From positions 1-36,054 of the forward strand of contig JADKCL010000017.1 of NCBI GenBank assembly GCA_016718825.1: a DNA stretch of 36,054 nt. Direction: 5' to 3'. Origin of the DNA: Bacteroidota bacterium. Its GTDB lineage: Bacteria > Bacteroidota > Bacteroidia > J057 > JADKCL01. The notes under the pieces are model-generated. The model was not told the origin of the DNA. It saw only the letters and a program-made list of their open reading frames with translations, and made no database searches. The position numbers were made by a program, and so were the translations under genes. Every line of letters begins with the position of its first letter. Position 1 is the first letter of the stretch. This document shows, in pieces, positions 15,489 through 24,072 of the stretch.

Positions 15489-16763
15489 TCAGGCCTGCTT
15501 CAGCAACCTTTTTTGCTTCATGGCGATGAAGATGATCAATCCGCCGCCGATCAACAGCAACGTGGAAATCAATTCTGCCTGCGTAAAATGCATTCCTGCA
15601 AAATCATAGACTGAATTCACGCGGATCTTTTCAATGGTGAAGCGTTCCAAGCCGATGAGGATCATGTAGATGCCTGTGAGCAATCCCGCATATTTCATTC
15701 GCTTGCGAATTCCCCAAAGCAAGGCGAAAATACCTGTGCCCATGAGTGTTTCGTAGAAAGGCGTTGGAAAAACGGGGACAGGAAGGTGGCGGCAATATTC
15801 GCCTTTGCAGCCTTCGAGTGGAACGCCATCCATGGCAACGTTGTGGCGGAAGTCCGTCGCAAACATCCAATCGGGGAGGAAACTCAAGAATCCGGGTTTC
15901 GGAACAAAGGCGTGTTCCGTCCCATTCAGGATGAAATAGGCTTGGTTGGCATCGACGGCTTGCTGGAAAATGTCCATGCTTCCGACGGCGACGCCGCCTC
16001 TTGGCAGACTTTGGTAAGCAGCATTGAGGATGCCCCAATCCCCATCGCCCGACATTTGACAGCCGATTCGACCGACCGCATACGCCAAAATCAAGCCCGG
16101 CACAAAGGCATCCACACAGGTGAGAATGTGAAAACCCTTGCGGTACAGATAGTAAATGATCAATCCGCCTGCGCACAGCAATCCGCCAAAGAAACTCAAG
16201 CCATTGAAGCTCAGGAGGTCGCCAATCGGATCGCTCCAGAAGTCGCTTCCCGGTTCCAGCATCGCAAAGATCTTGGATCCTAAAATGCCTGCCACAAAAG
16301 CGATCGTGACCACGGTTCCCAAGTAGAAAGAGGGTCCGGCATCCACGGTTTCAAACTTGACCTCCAAGTCCTTCTTTTTCTTGAATTCCATGTATTTCCA
16401 GAGCCCGCCGCCCAAGGCACCCAACAAACCGGTGAGCCAGAAGCCTTTCAACGACATCAATGCGCCTTCGGTATCGTTGTTGAAAAATTCGCGGTCACTG
16501 AAATAAAGCCCGAGTTTGTAGCCTGCGATGCCCCAGATCAGCGCATGGATGATCACTTCGCGCATCGTGATCGGCCCCTGCGTCTGCACTTTTTCCTTGC
16601 GCAACTTGTATTGACCGAGCCCTTCACGCCGTTTCAAGTCGGCGCGCAAGGGAATGAAGGCCGCAACAAATGCCAATGCCAGAAAAAAACCGAAGGTCTT
16701 GGCCGGCAGCACCATGTCGGTGCCAAGAAGATAATTGATGAGGTCGCTGAGCCTTGGAAACAT
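15489..16763 (-). CDS. lgt: Prolipoprotein diacylglyceryl transferase
   Basis: The protein has 424 residues and several membrane helices. Lgt transfers diacylglycerol from phosphatidylglycerol to the lipobox cysteine of prolipoproteins in the inner membrane. The conserved core is present: S-F-N-G-L-S-F-F-G-G-L-L (position of the usual H-G-G-L motif, here with F), the signature A-V-G-R-I-G-C-Q-M-S-G-D-G-D-W-G, and late P-V-P-V-F-P-T-P-F-Y-E-T-L. G-D-G-D-W-G in place of N-G-E is the form I know from Bacteroidota Lgt. It is longer than the 270-290 residues usual in Proteobacteria because of an N-terminal region and a cytoplasmic Lys-rich loop (M-E-F-K-K-K-K-D-L). ATG 16763 (M-F-P-R-L-S-D-L-I) is chosen over the upstream M. 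Several lipoproteins in this window are its likely substrates. Confidence 0.93.
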   Translation of the reverse strand: MFPRLSDLINYLLGTDMVLPAKTFGFFLALAFVAAFIPLRADLKRREGLGQYKLRKEKVQTQGPITMREVIIHALIWGIAGYKLGLYFSDREFFNNDTEGALMSLKGFWLTGLLGALGGGLWKYMEFKKKKDLEVKFETVDAGPSFYLGTVVTIAFVAGILGSKIFAMLEPGSDFWSDPIGDLLSFNGLSFFGGLLCAGGLIIYYLYRKGFHILTCVDAFVPGLILAYAVGRIGCQMSGDGDWGILNAAYQSLPRGGVAVGSMDIFQQAVDANQAYFILNGTEHAFVPKPGFLSFLPDWMFATDFRHNVAMDGVPLEGCKGEYCRHLPVPVFPTPFYETLMGTGIFALLWGIRKRMKYAGLLTGIYMILIGLERFTIEKIRVNSVYDFAGMHFTQAELISTLLLIGGGLIIFIAMKQKRLLKQA

Positions 16764-16944
16764 GTCTCGGGGTGTTGATGCAGAAGCTAAAGCGGCAAAG
16801 TAACGAAAAACCAAGCAATGGAAACGGGGCTTTCATTTTCTTGAATTCGCCTGCTTTTGAGGGCGAATCCTCCAAAATTATTTTCCCTTGCTTGAAATAA
16901 TTGATAATTTAGCCCCTTCTTAGAATTGATCCAATACGGAAAAC

Positions 16945-17838
16945 ATGAGTATTCTTGTCAATAAAGACTCCCGGATCGTGGTGCAAGGCTTTACCGGTAA
17001 GGAAGGTAGCTTTCACGCGAGCCAGATGATCGAGTATGGTACCAACGTAGTCGGCGGTATCACCCCCGGCAAAGGCGGCGAAAAGCATTTGGACCGTCCG
17101 GTGTTCAACACCATGCAGGACGCGGTCGATGCGACCCAAGCCAATGTCTCCATCATCTTTGTTCCTCCAAGATTTGCCGCTGACGCGATCATGGAAGCTG
17201 CAGATGCCGGCGTCGAATTGATCATCACGATCACCGAAGGCATCCCGACACGCGACATGATCTATGTCAAAAAGTACATCGATGATCGTGGTGTGCGCAT
17301 GATCGGCCCTAACTGCCCCGGTGTCATCACACCCGGCGAATGCAAAGTCGGCATCATGCCCGGCTTCATTCACCGTCCTGGCACGATCGGTATCATCAGC
17401 CGTTCAGGTACATTGACCTATGAGGCAGTGGACCAAGTCACGAAGCAAGGCCTCGGCCAAAGCACCTGCGTCGGCATCGGCGGGGACCCGATCATCGGTT
17501 CGCCCCACATCGACATCATCAAGCTGTTCATGGCCGATCCCGGCACGGAAGGCATCATCATGATCGGCGAAATCGGTGGCACCAACGAGGAACTTGCTGC
17601 CGAATGGATCAAGCACAACGCCACAAAGCCTGTGGTTGGCTTCATCGCCGGCCAAACAGCGCCTCCCGGACGTCGCATGGGCCACGCCGGCGCGATCATC
17701 AGCGGTGGCAAAGGCACAGCGAAGGCGAAAATGGAAGCCATGCAAGATGCAGGCATCCACGTCGTCGAGTCACCTGCCAACATCGGCGTGACGATGGCCA
17801 ATGCCCTCGCAGAATGGAAAAAGAAAGCTGTCGTCTGA
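16945..17838 (+). CDS. sucD: Succinyl-CoA ligase, ADP/GDP-forming, alpha subunit
   Basis: The protein has 297 residues. It is the TCA-cycle enzyme subunit that binds CoA and carries the phosphohistidine. Seen: the CoA-binding start V-Q-G-F-T-G-K-E-G-S-F-H, the N-C-P-G-V-I-T-P-G-E block, S-R-S-G-T-L-T-Y-E-A-V and the active-site block G-H-A-G-A-I-I-S-G-G-K-G, with His at about residue 247. The length is the usual one and the gene is intact. The beta subunit gene (sucC) is not adjacent, which is not unusual in Bacteroidota. Single-gene unit divergent from lgt and ended by a strong terminator. Confidence 0.97.
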   Translation: MSILVNKDSRIVVQGFTGKEGSFHASQMIEYGTNVVGGITPGKGGEKHLDRPVFNTMQDAVDATQANVSIIFVPPRFAADAIMEAADAGVELIITITEGIPTRDMIYVKKYIDDRGVRMIGPNCPGVITPGECKVGIMPGFIHRPGTIGIISRSGTLTYEAVDQVTKQGLGQSTCVGIGGDPIIGSPHIDIIKLFMADPGTEGIIMIGEIGGTNEELAAEWIKHNATKPVVGFIAGQTAPPGRRMGHAGAIISGGKGTAKAKMEAMQDAGIHVVESPANIGVTMANALAEWKKKAVV

Positions 17839-17857
17839 GCAGCAAGTCTTGAAGCAT

Positions 17858-17895
17858 AAAAAAACGGCGATCTGGAAACGGGGCGCCGTTTTTTG
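17858..17895. terminator. Bidirectional intrinsic terminator between sucD and the BamA-like gene
   Basis: A-run, ACGGCG (17864-17869), loop and CGCCGT (17884-17889) followed by T6. The A-run extends the stem and lets it work on both strands for the two convergent genes. Confidence 0.8.
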
Positions 17896-17983
17896 TTCCA
17901 AGGTTCGAAAGGTGAAGAAATCATCGAATCGTATTCGACCCGCGATCCGGGAATCACGCGACCAAGAAAATCATCCGCAGCTT

Positions 17984-19085
17984 CTAAAACGCCTCCCCAA
18001 AAGCCACATAAAACCCGGTCGTGCCATTGCCCACGGCAAAGTCTAGCCGCAGGTTCACATTGTCTTTTTTGTCCATGAGGAAGCGGAGGCCGCCGCCGGT
18101 GGTGAATTTGAAGACTTCCATTTGGTACGGGCGGTTCCAATTCCAGACCTCGCCGGCACCTACAAAAGCGGTTAATCCAAATCGCCAGAAAAGGGGCATG
18201 CGGTATTCGGCTTGGAGGGCGAGCAGGTTTTGGTCGCGGTATCGGCCTTGGTAATAGCCGCGCATTTCGCGGTCGCTGCCGACCAATCCGAGGAGCCGCA
18301 AGGGCGGCGTTCCGGTTTGGAGCAGCGTATAGCACTGAACTGCAAGTACATGGCGCGGGAAGGGGCGCAGATACTTGCGCAGATCCACCTCCGTGCGCGT
18401 GAAGCCGAATTCGCTGCCGACAAACCTGCCAAACCCCAACGAACTCAGCGACAGGTAGATACCTTTTTTGGGATTCAGCGGATTGTCGCGTGTATCCAAG
18501 GAAAATGCGGGTCCGATACCCATCGAAAAGCCGCCATCATAGCCCGGAGGTTGTAGGGTTTCGATCGATCCTCCCGAATCCGGCACGACTTTGAAGACAT
18601 TTTGCATTTTCAGGCGCATGCCCAGGTACATATTGTTGCGCACACTTCGAAGCCCGCGCGCCTCCACCTCAAGGCGCGTCATGTCCACGCGCTCGACAGC
18701 TGACTTGGGCATCGCCGCCCCGATTCCCCAGTAATTCTCCGGAAACTTGCGAAAACCCACCAATCCATCGAATGCCAGCTTGTTTTTGCGGGTAAACAGG
18801 TTCCATCCGATCTCCGTGATCAGTTGCTTGTTGAGCGTATAACTCACCTCCGCCTTGGCACTCGACAACCTTGTGAGCGAATCATCCTGCCAGAATCGGA
18901 GCGTAAACAAGGCCACCGCCCCAAAATACAGCCGCGTTTCGGGGGCGAATCCAATCGTCGGTACGGGCAGCACTCCGATTTTGCGCACTTTTTTTGCAGG
19001 CACCGCAAGCGAGTCCGTCTGTGCGGCCGCAGACATGGACAACAAGGATCAGCAGAAGGAAAAGAAAAGCGATTCTTCGAATCAT
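17984..19085 (-). CDS. BamA/TamA-like outer-membrane beta-barrel protein (one frameshift in the signal peptide)
   Basis: About 366 residues. The body reads as a 16-strand-type barrel of the bacterial surface antigen (Omp85) family without POTRA domains. Seen: G-F-A-P-E-T-R-L-Y-F-G-A, S-L-D-T-R-D-N-P-L-N-P-K-K-G-I-Y-L, the conserved late block L-L-G-L-V-G-S-D-R-E-M-R-G-Y-Y-Q-G-R-Y-R-D-Q, and a C-terminal Phe (F-G-E-A-F), the beta-signal recognised by the BAM complex. The signal peptide M-I-R-R-I-A-F-L-F-L-L-L-I-L-V-V lies in another frame and starts at ATG 19085; one base at about 19036 joins it to S-A-A-A-Q-T-D-S-L-A-V-P. The alternative start within the main frame (ATG 19045) would lack an export signal. 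Role: outer-membrane channel or assembly-related protein; substrate unknown. Confidence 0.82.
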
Positions 19086-19260
19086 ACAGCAAGATAACAC
19101 GCTTGCCGCAGCAAAACCACGGCAAGCGTTTCATCATTCGAATTTACATCTGCTCATAATTGACCTTGAACTTTGGGCCGGCATTCAAACCGTCGTTCAA
19201 GCCCGTTGGCGTTTGCATCAGCTCGACGGCCTGCAATCCCATGCTATACATGGCGCCGAT
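19075..19260. repeat. 186-bp direct repeat, copy 1
   Basis: Direct repeat of 20401-20585. It holds the first 11 bases of the BamA-like gene, a 9-bp-stem hairpin and the last 39 codons of a VioB-like gene. Between the copies I count two adjacent substitutions and two small indels outside the coding part, and three substitutions inside it. Confidence 0.9.
19100..19128. terminator. Hairpin downstream of the VioB-like 3' end, copy 1
   Basis: CGCTTGCCG (19100-19108) and CGGCAAGCG (19120-19128) form a perfect 9-bp stem with an 11-base loop. There is no T-run, so termination is uncertain. In copy 2 (20426-20455) the same hairpin has one bulged A. Confidence 0.4.
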
Positions 19261-19275
19261 GGCGGCTCGAGGTAT
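19144..19275 (-). pseudogene. Remnant: C-terminal end of a second VioB-like gene
   Basis: The last 40 or so codons match the C-terminus of the 920-residue VioB-like protein upstream. They read I-G-A-M-Y-S-M-G-L-Q-A-V-E-L-M-Q-T-P-T-G, then L-N-D-G-L-N-A-G-P-K-F-K-V-N-Y-E-Q-M. One residue differs (R-A-A versus R-A-S). The three base differences within the aligned 186-bp repeat (in the Gly, Gly and Tyr codons) are all synonymous. Upstream of about 19275 the similarity stops abruptly. The frame extends to ATG 19362, but those 30 residues do not resemble the VioB-like protein. This is the tail of a lost or displaced paralogue. Confidence 0.8.
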
Positions 19276-19441
19276 ATTCGCTGTCTTCTGCGGGGGATGA
19301 GTGCGCATGATGTTACTTCGCCCCGCGCTTGAATCACTTGGTTTGTAGGCGCTCATGTTCAAACACCTTCGGCTATGAAGTATTGATTATTAGTTGAAAA
19401 TGTTAAAGGTAATGTAATCGCCAAGTCTTTTGGCTCGATCT

Positions 19442-19941
19442 TCAGGCGATGGTGCAGTTTTGATTCACTGTATCGACGTGCGAATAATGCCCATAACTGC
19501 TTGCCCATCCTAGGCAATAGTCGATCCTTAGTGCATCTGGAAATAAAGGATTCGCTTTGTCATCAAACTTGGTGCTCATATATTCACAAACATAATGCTC
19601 TTCAAAAGGGGCGCCTTCGCAGAAATCGCCATTGTCATCCTCCATTTCTGCAAATCGAAAGCGATCTTTGTTAAAGATGTCGCCTTTAATGATGAAGCAG
19701 TCATTCCAATGGGCCACGGTCTGCGAGGCTCCAACGAATTGGCCGGATAGTAGGCTTGCAAACGCGTATAAACGGTATCAAAAAGCGCCCAAACAAAATT
19801 ACTATCGGGGAAAATTTGGGATGGTTGGTGTCCAACAAATGGGGATCCAAAATCGGATCTTCAAAGAACAGTTTAGCTATTGTTAGGTTCAGCCCAAGCT
19901 GCCCTTCCGGAAATTCATAGGGTGGGTACTTGAGAACTCAT
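19442..19941 (-). CDS. Hypothetical protein inside the repeat-flanked island (frameshifted)
   Basis: Read across three frames it gives about 165 residues. It runs from a possible start ATG 19941 through Y-P-P-Y-E-F-P-E-G-Q-L-G-L-N-L-T-I-A-K-L-F-F-E-D-P-I and F-V-W-A-L-F-D-T-V-Y-T-R-L-Q-A-Y-Y-P-A. It ends in a 91-residue frame beginning A-H-W-N-D-C-F-I-I-K-G-D-I-F-N-K-D. The last part has acidic and cysteine-bearing segments (E-D-D-N-G-D-F-C-E-G-A-P, H-Y-V-C-E-Y-M, D-Y-C-L-G-W). I do not recognise it. It lies 27 bases downstream of the lipoprotein-like gene on the same strand. At least two one-base shifts are needed, so the N-terminal half is uncertain; the C-terminal frame 19442-19717 is firmest. 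Confidence 0.4.
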
Positions 19942-19967
19942 ATACAATTGCTAAGTGAGGAATGGAA

Positions 19968-20363
19968 TCATTTGTTTCTTTGCGGGACATAGATCTCATA
20001 TTTATATTGATTGCTGAAGTTGGCGTATCCACCATACCTGCTGGTATAATTCTTTAAAGTGTCGGCAGCCTCAAATGCTGTTTGATTAAAGGCCTTGGCG
20101 ATGTGTCCAAGCACACAAATCGATGCGCCTGCTTCCGAGGCTGTCCTCAAAAGCTTGTACCTCTTTTGTCGACCGACATGAAACGCATAGTGGGATTTTG
20201 AGTTCTGAAAGGCTTTGAAACGTTGCGTACTTTCCAACGTTTCGATTTTGGGAGTCTGCTTGCATGCAAAAAACATGCTGGTAATCGCTGCCATTATCGG
20301 CCAAAGGATGGTGTTGAATGCTTTCCAAATGATAGTCAAGCCTGCAAATGGCCTCTCGGTCAT
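19968..20363 (-). CDS. Small putative lipoprotein inside the repeat-flanked island
   Basis: The protein has 131 residues. ATG 20363 has a good ribosome-binding site (GGGGAG, 7 bases upstream). The N-terminus holds a hydrophobic stretch ending in a lipobox-like M-F-F-A-C-K (M-A-A-I-T-S-M-F-F-A-C), so it may be a lipoprotein with a long n-region; an internal start at ATG 20294 would give a more usual signal. The mature part is basic and Tyr/Phe-rich (H-Y-A-F-H-V-G-R-Q-K-R-Y-K-L-L-R-T-A-S) and ends Y-K-Y-E-I-Y-V-P-Q-R-N-K. No family recognised. It and its downstream neighbour are the only genes between the two direct repeats. Confidence 0.55.
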   Translation of the reverse strand: MTERPFAGLTIIWKAFNTILWPIMAAITSMFFACKQTPKIETLESTQRFKAFQNSKSHYAFHVGRQKRYKLLRTASEAGASICVLGHIAKAFNQTAFEAADTLKNYTSRYGGYANFSNQYKYEIYVPQRNK

Positions 20364-20400
20364 CTTTTAGCTCCCCATTTGATTATGTTTCCAAGAAATG

Positions 20401-20585
20401 CTTCGAATCATACCCCAAGATAACACGCTTGCCGCAGCAAAACCACGGCAAAGCGTTTCTCATCGAATTTACATCTGCTCATAATTGACCTTGAACTTTG
20501 GACCGGCATTCAAACCGTCGTTCAAACCCGTTGGCGTTTGCATCAGCTCGACGGCCTGCAATCCCATGCTGTACATGGCGCCGAT
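20401..20585. repeat. 185-bp direct repeat, copy 2
   Basis: Partner of 19075-19260, 1,140 bases away. It contains the intact VioB-like gene's last codons, the downstream hairpin (20426-20455) and, at its far end, the first 11 bases of the BamA-like gene's 5' end, although that gene lies beyond copy 1. The ancestral order was therefore VioB-like gene, hairpin, BamA-like gene. Confidence 0.9.
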
Positions 20586-23231
20586 CGAGGCCCGCAGATT
20601 GCCTGGATTGCCATTGAAGGTCTCGTGGAGCGACAACAGCAAGGCCTGATAGCTCTCCGCAAACATCTGCGAAAGCAAAGCCGCGCGAGAACCTTCGGGA
20701 TAAGCCACCAAACTTGGGTTGTCGATCATCGGGTACACGCCTGCCGGATCGAAGGGGATCTGCGGACCTGTATAAGCCCAGCCGCCAGTCGGCGTTTGGA
20801 TCAGTTGCCGGCCCTCCACGATCTCCGAATACTTATAATAGTGTGCCAATTCGCCGTCGCCATCCATCGGGTCCTTGGCATCCGTTCCTTCGCCTTGATC
20901 CTTGATTTCATCGATCGCGTTGAGGGCATCCTGAAGGCTGTTGATGACATACAGCTTGCCGAGGCCACTCCATTCGCTCACCTGCTTGTCGGCATTCCCG
21001 AATGTAATTTGGCCGGAATCGCTCAAATTGGTCAGCGCAGCCTTGATTTGATCGTAAAACCAGCCAATGGTGTATTCGGCATATTCCATGTTGGGGCTGT
21101 TGCTCAGGCATTGGCCCGCATTTTGGCATCGAGGTTTGGGGTCCATGCGACGCATCCGTTGCAGGATCAACTCCTCCGGCATTTCAATTTGCATGAAACA
21201 ATCCCGAATCTGCTCGATCGAACACCGTTTGAGGTTCACCGTGAGGCCATTGCGCAATCCACCGGGCAATCCTCCAGGATAGGTCGGAATGAATCCGGGT
21301 TGCCCGATCGACGGACTGCCGCCAATCGAGATCAAGATGTTGCAGGCCAATGACATATGCAGCATTTCCTCGATCACGACCCCGCGAATCAGGCTCGCAA
21401 CTTCCTCGTTGTGGCCGGGCATGATGCTGTACATGGCCGTGAGATAAGGCGGTATTGTCGAATGCTCCAATTCGATGGCCGTTTGCAGGGCTTGCATCAA
21501 TTGGGGTACCGAATCCAGATTCACATACGCCGGATTGTCCAGCCATCTAAGCAACATTTCGCGTTTGGGCTTGCTCAGGTCGCGCGTGACGGGCATGTAA
21601 TTCGGATCGGATTCGGGGTGCTGAAGACATTCTTGAGAATGCTCCGGTGTTTCATCACGAGCCGTATTCCCCAAGTCCACAATCCGTTTCATGACCGGAT
21701 AGAGGTCGGCATATTGCTGGAAAATGGGCTGGACATCTTCGATCCAGGTGGGTTGATCCGGAATCGCATAGCCGCTGAAAACCAGCAGATTCAGGATTTG
21801 GCTGGGATTGCCGATCGCACCGACCACTGGCGGCACCGGCCCCAATTGATAGGCCACGCCATAAACCTGTCCGTCGATGTACCCGCGCGGATTTCCAGGA
21901 TCGGTTGCTTGGATCGAAATGGTGGCGAGGCCGTTGGAGAGCGTCTTGACTTGAAATCCACCTTTGGGGTTGGTCACTGCGCCCGGGAACGTGATTGCAG
22001 ACGTCGGAATGCCTGCGGGCGGCCCTGCAAGCGGCCCTTGCGTTTGCTGACCGACCATGTTGGAACTGTCCATTTGGAAGGAAATTGTTGCGCTGGGCAT
22101 CGGTTTTCCAAATTTGGTCGCGTAGAGCGTGGCAATGTTGGTTTCCGTCGGATTAAAGCGGAATACAAACTGGTCAGCGCGCACATATTGCCCGTTGGCC
22201 GATTCGGAAGCGAATACCGTATTGCCGCCGCTACCCGGCTGCACCAAACTGAGCGGATGGTTCCCGACCAGGGTTTTGTTGGCCGGGGTCAATGGAAAAC
22301 TGACGATGCCCGCTGTTCGGCCATACCAATCGTTTCCAGCATAGGGGACGGTCCCGAGGAAAACGGTGTTTCCTGCACTGTCTTCGGTCGCAAGCATCAG
22401 ATTTCCAAAGGATTGCAAATGTCCGCCCGCACTTGTCGTGGGAAGGCTATTGCCGAGATCCAAGTGAAGAAAATTGTTCTGCACCGTCGCATAAGCCGTA
22501 TTCAATCCGGGCGTTGTCCCCGGGGCGGCCAAAATCGTCCGTCCAGAGATAAATTGCCTTGGTTCAGCGGCTTGTTGCGCCCCAATAGCGCCCGTCACAC
22601 GTCCAAAAGTGAAATCCACCTGCGTATTGTCATCCACGTAGCCATCGACATTGAACTTGATGCTCAATTCGTTGCCTGTTCCTGTTGCTGTCTGCAATTC
22701 CTGCAAATAGCGCGAACTTGGCGCGCCGGTGATTCCCTTTTTGAGCTGGATCACGCTTTGGTAATAGGCTCCAAAAAACGAATCCGGCGAGCCTTTGGGA
22801 TAGCGGACCCAGATGTCTCCGAAGGAGGCCACGGCATAGTCCCCGCCAAATCCGATTTCCGAATTTTTCGCGCCGAGATAGACCTGAAAGCCCCAAATCG
22901 CGGAAACCATCTGCTGCTCGGGGTCCAAATCCACCAATTTGCCTTCGACGCGGTCCACCACACTGTTGATAGGCATTCCGACGACGGGATCCAGGTTTGG
23001 ATCGTCGCAAACCGAACCGTCGAGGTATTCGACTTGCGTCACGAACAATCTTGAAGCGCCATGCGCCGGTACCTTTGGATTCCACCACCCATTGCTCGCC
23101 CCTTGCCCAAATTCGTCGTAGTTGGGTTGGAAGCGCGCTGTATTGAAGTGCTCCGGATCATTGTTGACCGTGGAGGGATCTGCCTGGAATTTTCCCGAGA
23201 AGATCAGTCTTGGAAACTGCAAATAACTCAT
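20469..23231 (-). CDS. VioB/RebD/StaD-like ferritin-like enzyme
   Basis: The protein has 920 residues and is intact. The N-terminus (L-Q-F-P-R-L-I-F-S-G-K-F-Q-A-D-P-S-T-V-N-N-D-P) has the same pattern as VioB (F-P-R-x-x-F-x-G...T-x-N-x-D-P). Further shared blocks are T-R-D-L-S-K-P-K-R-E-M-L-L-R-W-L, L-Q-T-A-I-E-L-E-H-S-T-I-P-P-Y-L-T-A-M-Y (about 577-600) and V-I-E-E-M-L-H-M-S-L-A-C-N-I-L (about 611-625). The last two are helices of the ferritin-like domain (Pfam PF12902) with E-x-x-H metal ligands. VioB, RebD and StaD couple two indole-3-pyruvate imines to give violacein or chromopyrrolate precursors, using imines made by a flavin amino-acid oxidase. Whether this one does so is unknown, as no vioA/C/D/E-like gene is adjacent. 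No signal peptide, so cytosolic. Confidence 0.85.
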   Translation of the reverse strand: MSYLQFPRLIFSGKFQADPSTVNNDPEHFNTARFQPNYDEFGQGASNGWWNPKVPAHGASRLFVTQVEYLDGSVCDDPNLDPVVGMPINSVVDRVEGKLVDLDPEQQMVSAIWGFQVYLGAKNSEIGFGGDYAVASFGDIWVRYPKGSPDSFFGAYYQSVIQLKKGITGAPSSRYLQELQTATGTGNELSIKFNVDGYVDDNTQVDFTFGRVTGAIGAQQAAEPRQFISGRTILAAPGTTPGLNTAYATVQNNFLHLDLGNSLPTTSAGGHLQSFGNLMLATEDSAGNTVFLGTVPYAGNDWYGRTAGIVSFPLTPANKTLVGNHPLSLVQPGSGGNTVFASESANGQYVRADQFVFRFNPTETNIATLYATKFGKPMPSATISFQMDSSNMVGQQTQGPLAGPPAGIPTSAITFPGAVTNPKGGFQVKTLSNGLATISIQATDPGNPRGYIDGQVYGVAYQLGPVPPVVGAIGNPSQILNLLVFSGYAIPDQPTWIEDVQPIFQQYADLYPVMKRIVDLGNTARDETPEHSQECLQHPESDPNYMPVTRDLSKPKREMLLRWLDNPAYVNLDSVPQLMQALQTAIELEHSTIPPYLTAMYSIMPGHNEEVASLIRGVVIEEMLHMSLACNILISIGGSPSIGQPGFIPTYPGGLPGGLRNGLTVNLKRCSIEQIRDCFMQIEMPEELILQRMRRMDPKPRCQNAGQCLSNSPNMEYAEYTIGWFYDQIKAALTNLSDSGQITFGNADKQVSEWSGLGKLYVINSLQDALNAIDEIKDQGEGTDAKDPMDGDGELAHYYKYSEIVEGRQLIQTPTGGWAYTGPQIPFDPAGVYPMIDNPSLVAYPEGSRAALLSQMFAESYQALLLSLHETFNGNPGNLRASIGAMYSMGLQAVELMQTPTGLNDGLNAGPKFKVNYEQM

Positions 23232-23270
23232 TGCTTTAAACTATTGAAGTTGGAATAATTGGTAAATCAA

Positions 23271-23925
23271 TCAATTGGAAACGGAGGAGGTTCTGCGCTT
23301 CGAATGCAAAATCAGCCTCCCAATGGCCCAAACAGTGGTTGCCAGCAGCATTACGGCGAGAAATGCATAGAGGCCGCTGTTCAGATCGACGGCATAAGCG
23401 CCTGCGATGGCATAGAGGACGGCTGCAGGGATCAGGCCGAGGATGGTGCCCGGAATCAACTGTTTGCGGGGCATTCCTGGAAATGCCGGCAATGATGCTG
23501 ATCGCTTCGGCGAGGATCGGAATCGGGCGTGAAACAATCAATGCGATCAAACCATGCTTCTGGAAAAAGGTACGTGCGCGGTCCAGGGCCATTTCGCCCA
23601 TCCAGCGTTTGCCCGCCGCCTCGCCCTTCGTACCAATCCAATGGCCCGTCAAGGTGGCACCCAATCCGCCAAGAATGGAAAGCAGGCTACCTAGAAATAC
23701 CCCAAAAAGGACGCCATTCACGAACATGATAATGCTCGAAGGTACCGGCGCTACGACATCGGCCACGAGCAAGCCGATTCCTGCCAAGGCGGCCACCCAT
23801 TTTTCCTGTGCCATCCAGAAATCAGGGCTTTCCTCCAAAAACGGTAAATGCAGGGCCTGGACCACGAAAAAAAGCAGCAGCATCGCGCCCAGCAATACAA
23901 GCGTGAACACCCAAAAGCGTCTCAT
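23271..23925 (-). CDS. TVP38/TMEM64-type (VTT domain) membrane protein, one frameshift
   Basis: About 217 residues after repair. The first part has several membrane helices and the VTT/DedA-like pattern D-V-V-A-P-V-P-S-S-I-I-M-F-V-N-G-V-L-F-G-V-F-L-G, later R-P-I-P-I-L-A-E-A-I-S-I-I-A-G. A one-base shift near 23481-23485 joins this to F-P-G-M-P-R-K-Q-L-I-P-G-T-I-L-G-L-I-P-A-A-V-L-Y and two more helices, ending S-K-R-R-T-S-S-V-S-N. This is an inner-membrane protein of the DedA/SNARE-associated superfamily, members of which act in lipid transport or membrane homeostasis; this one's role is unassigned. It lies 39 bases upstream of the VioB-like gene on the same strand and may be co-transcribed. 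Confidence 0.8.
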
Positions 23926-24072
23926 AGTTGATTTTCAAAGTTGGAGCAACCCGCAAAGTGGACCTTGCGATGCTAATTCAAGTATAATTGATTGCTATGA
24001 ACAATCCAAATGATGATAGTTCGGTCATGCTCCACTATTTCGAAGGGACCAGATTGCTAGTGGTATGCTGGT

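Noticed and set aside
16880..16944. TAATTTAG before sucD as a -7 promoter element
   Set aside because: One mismatch and no TTG at the proper distance; too weak to list.
21357..23054. 565-codon open frame on the + strand opposite the VioB-like gene (with another at 20538-21353)
   Set aside because: Antisense shadow of a recognised enzyme; no start signal, promoter or family motif.
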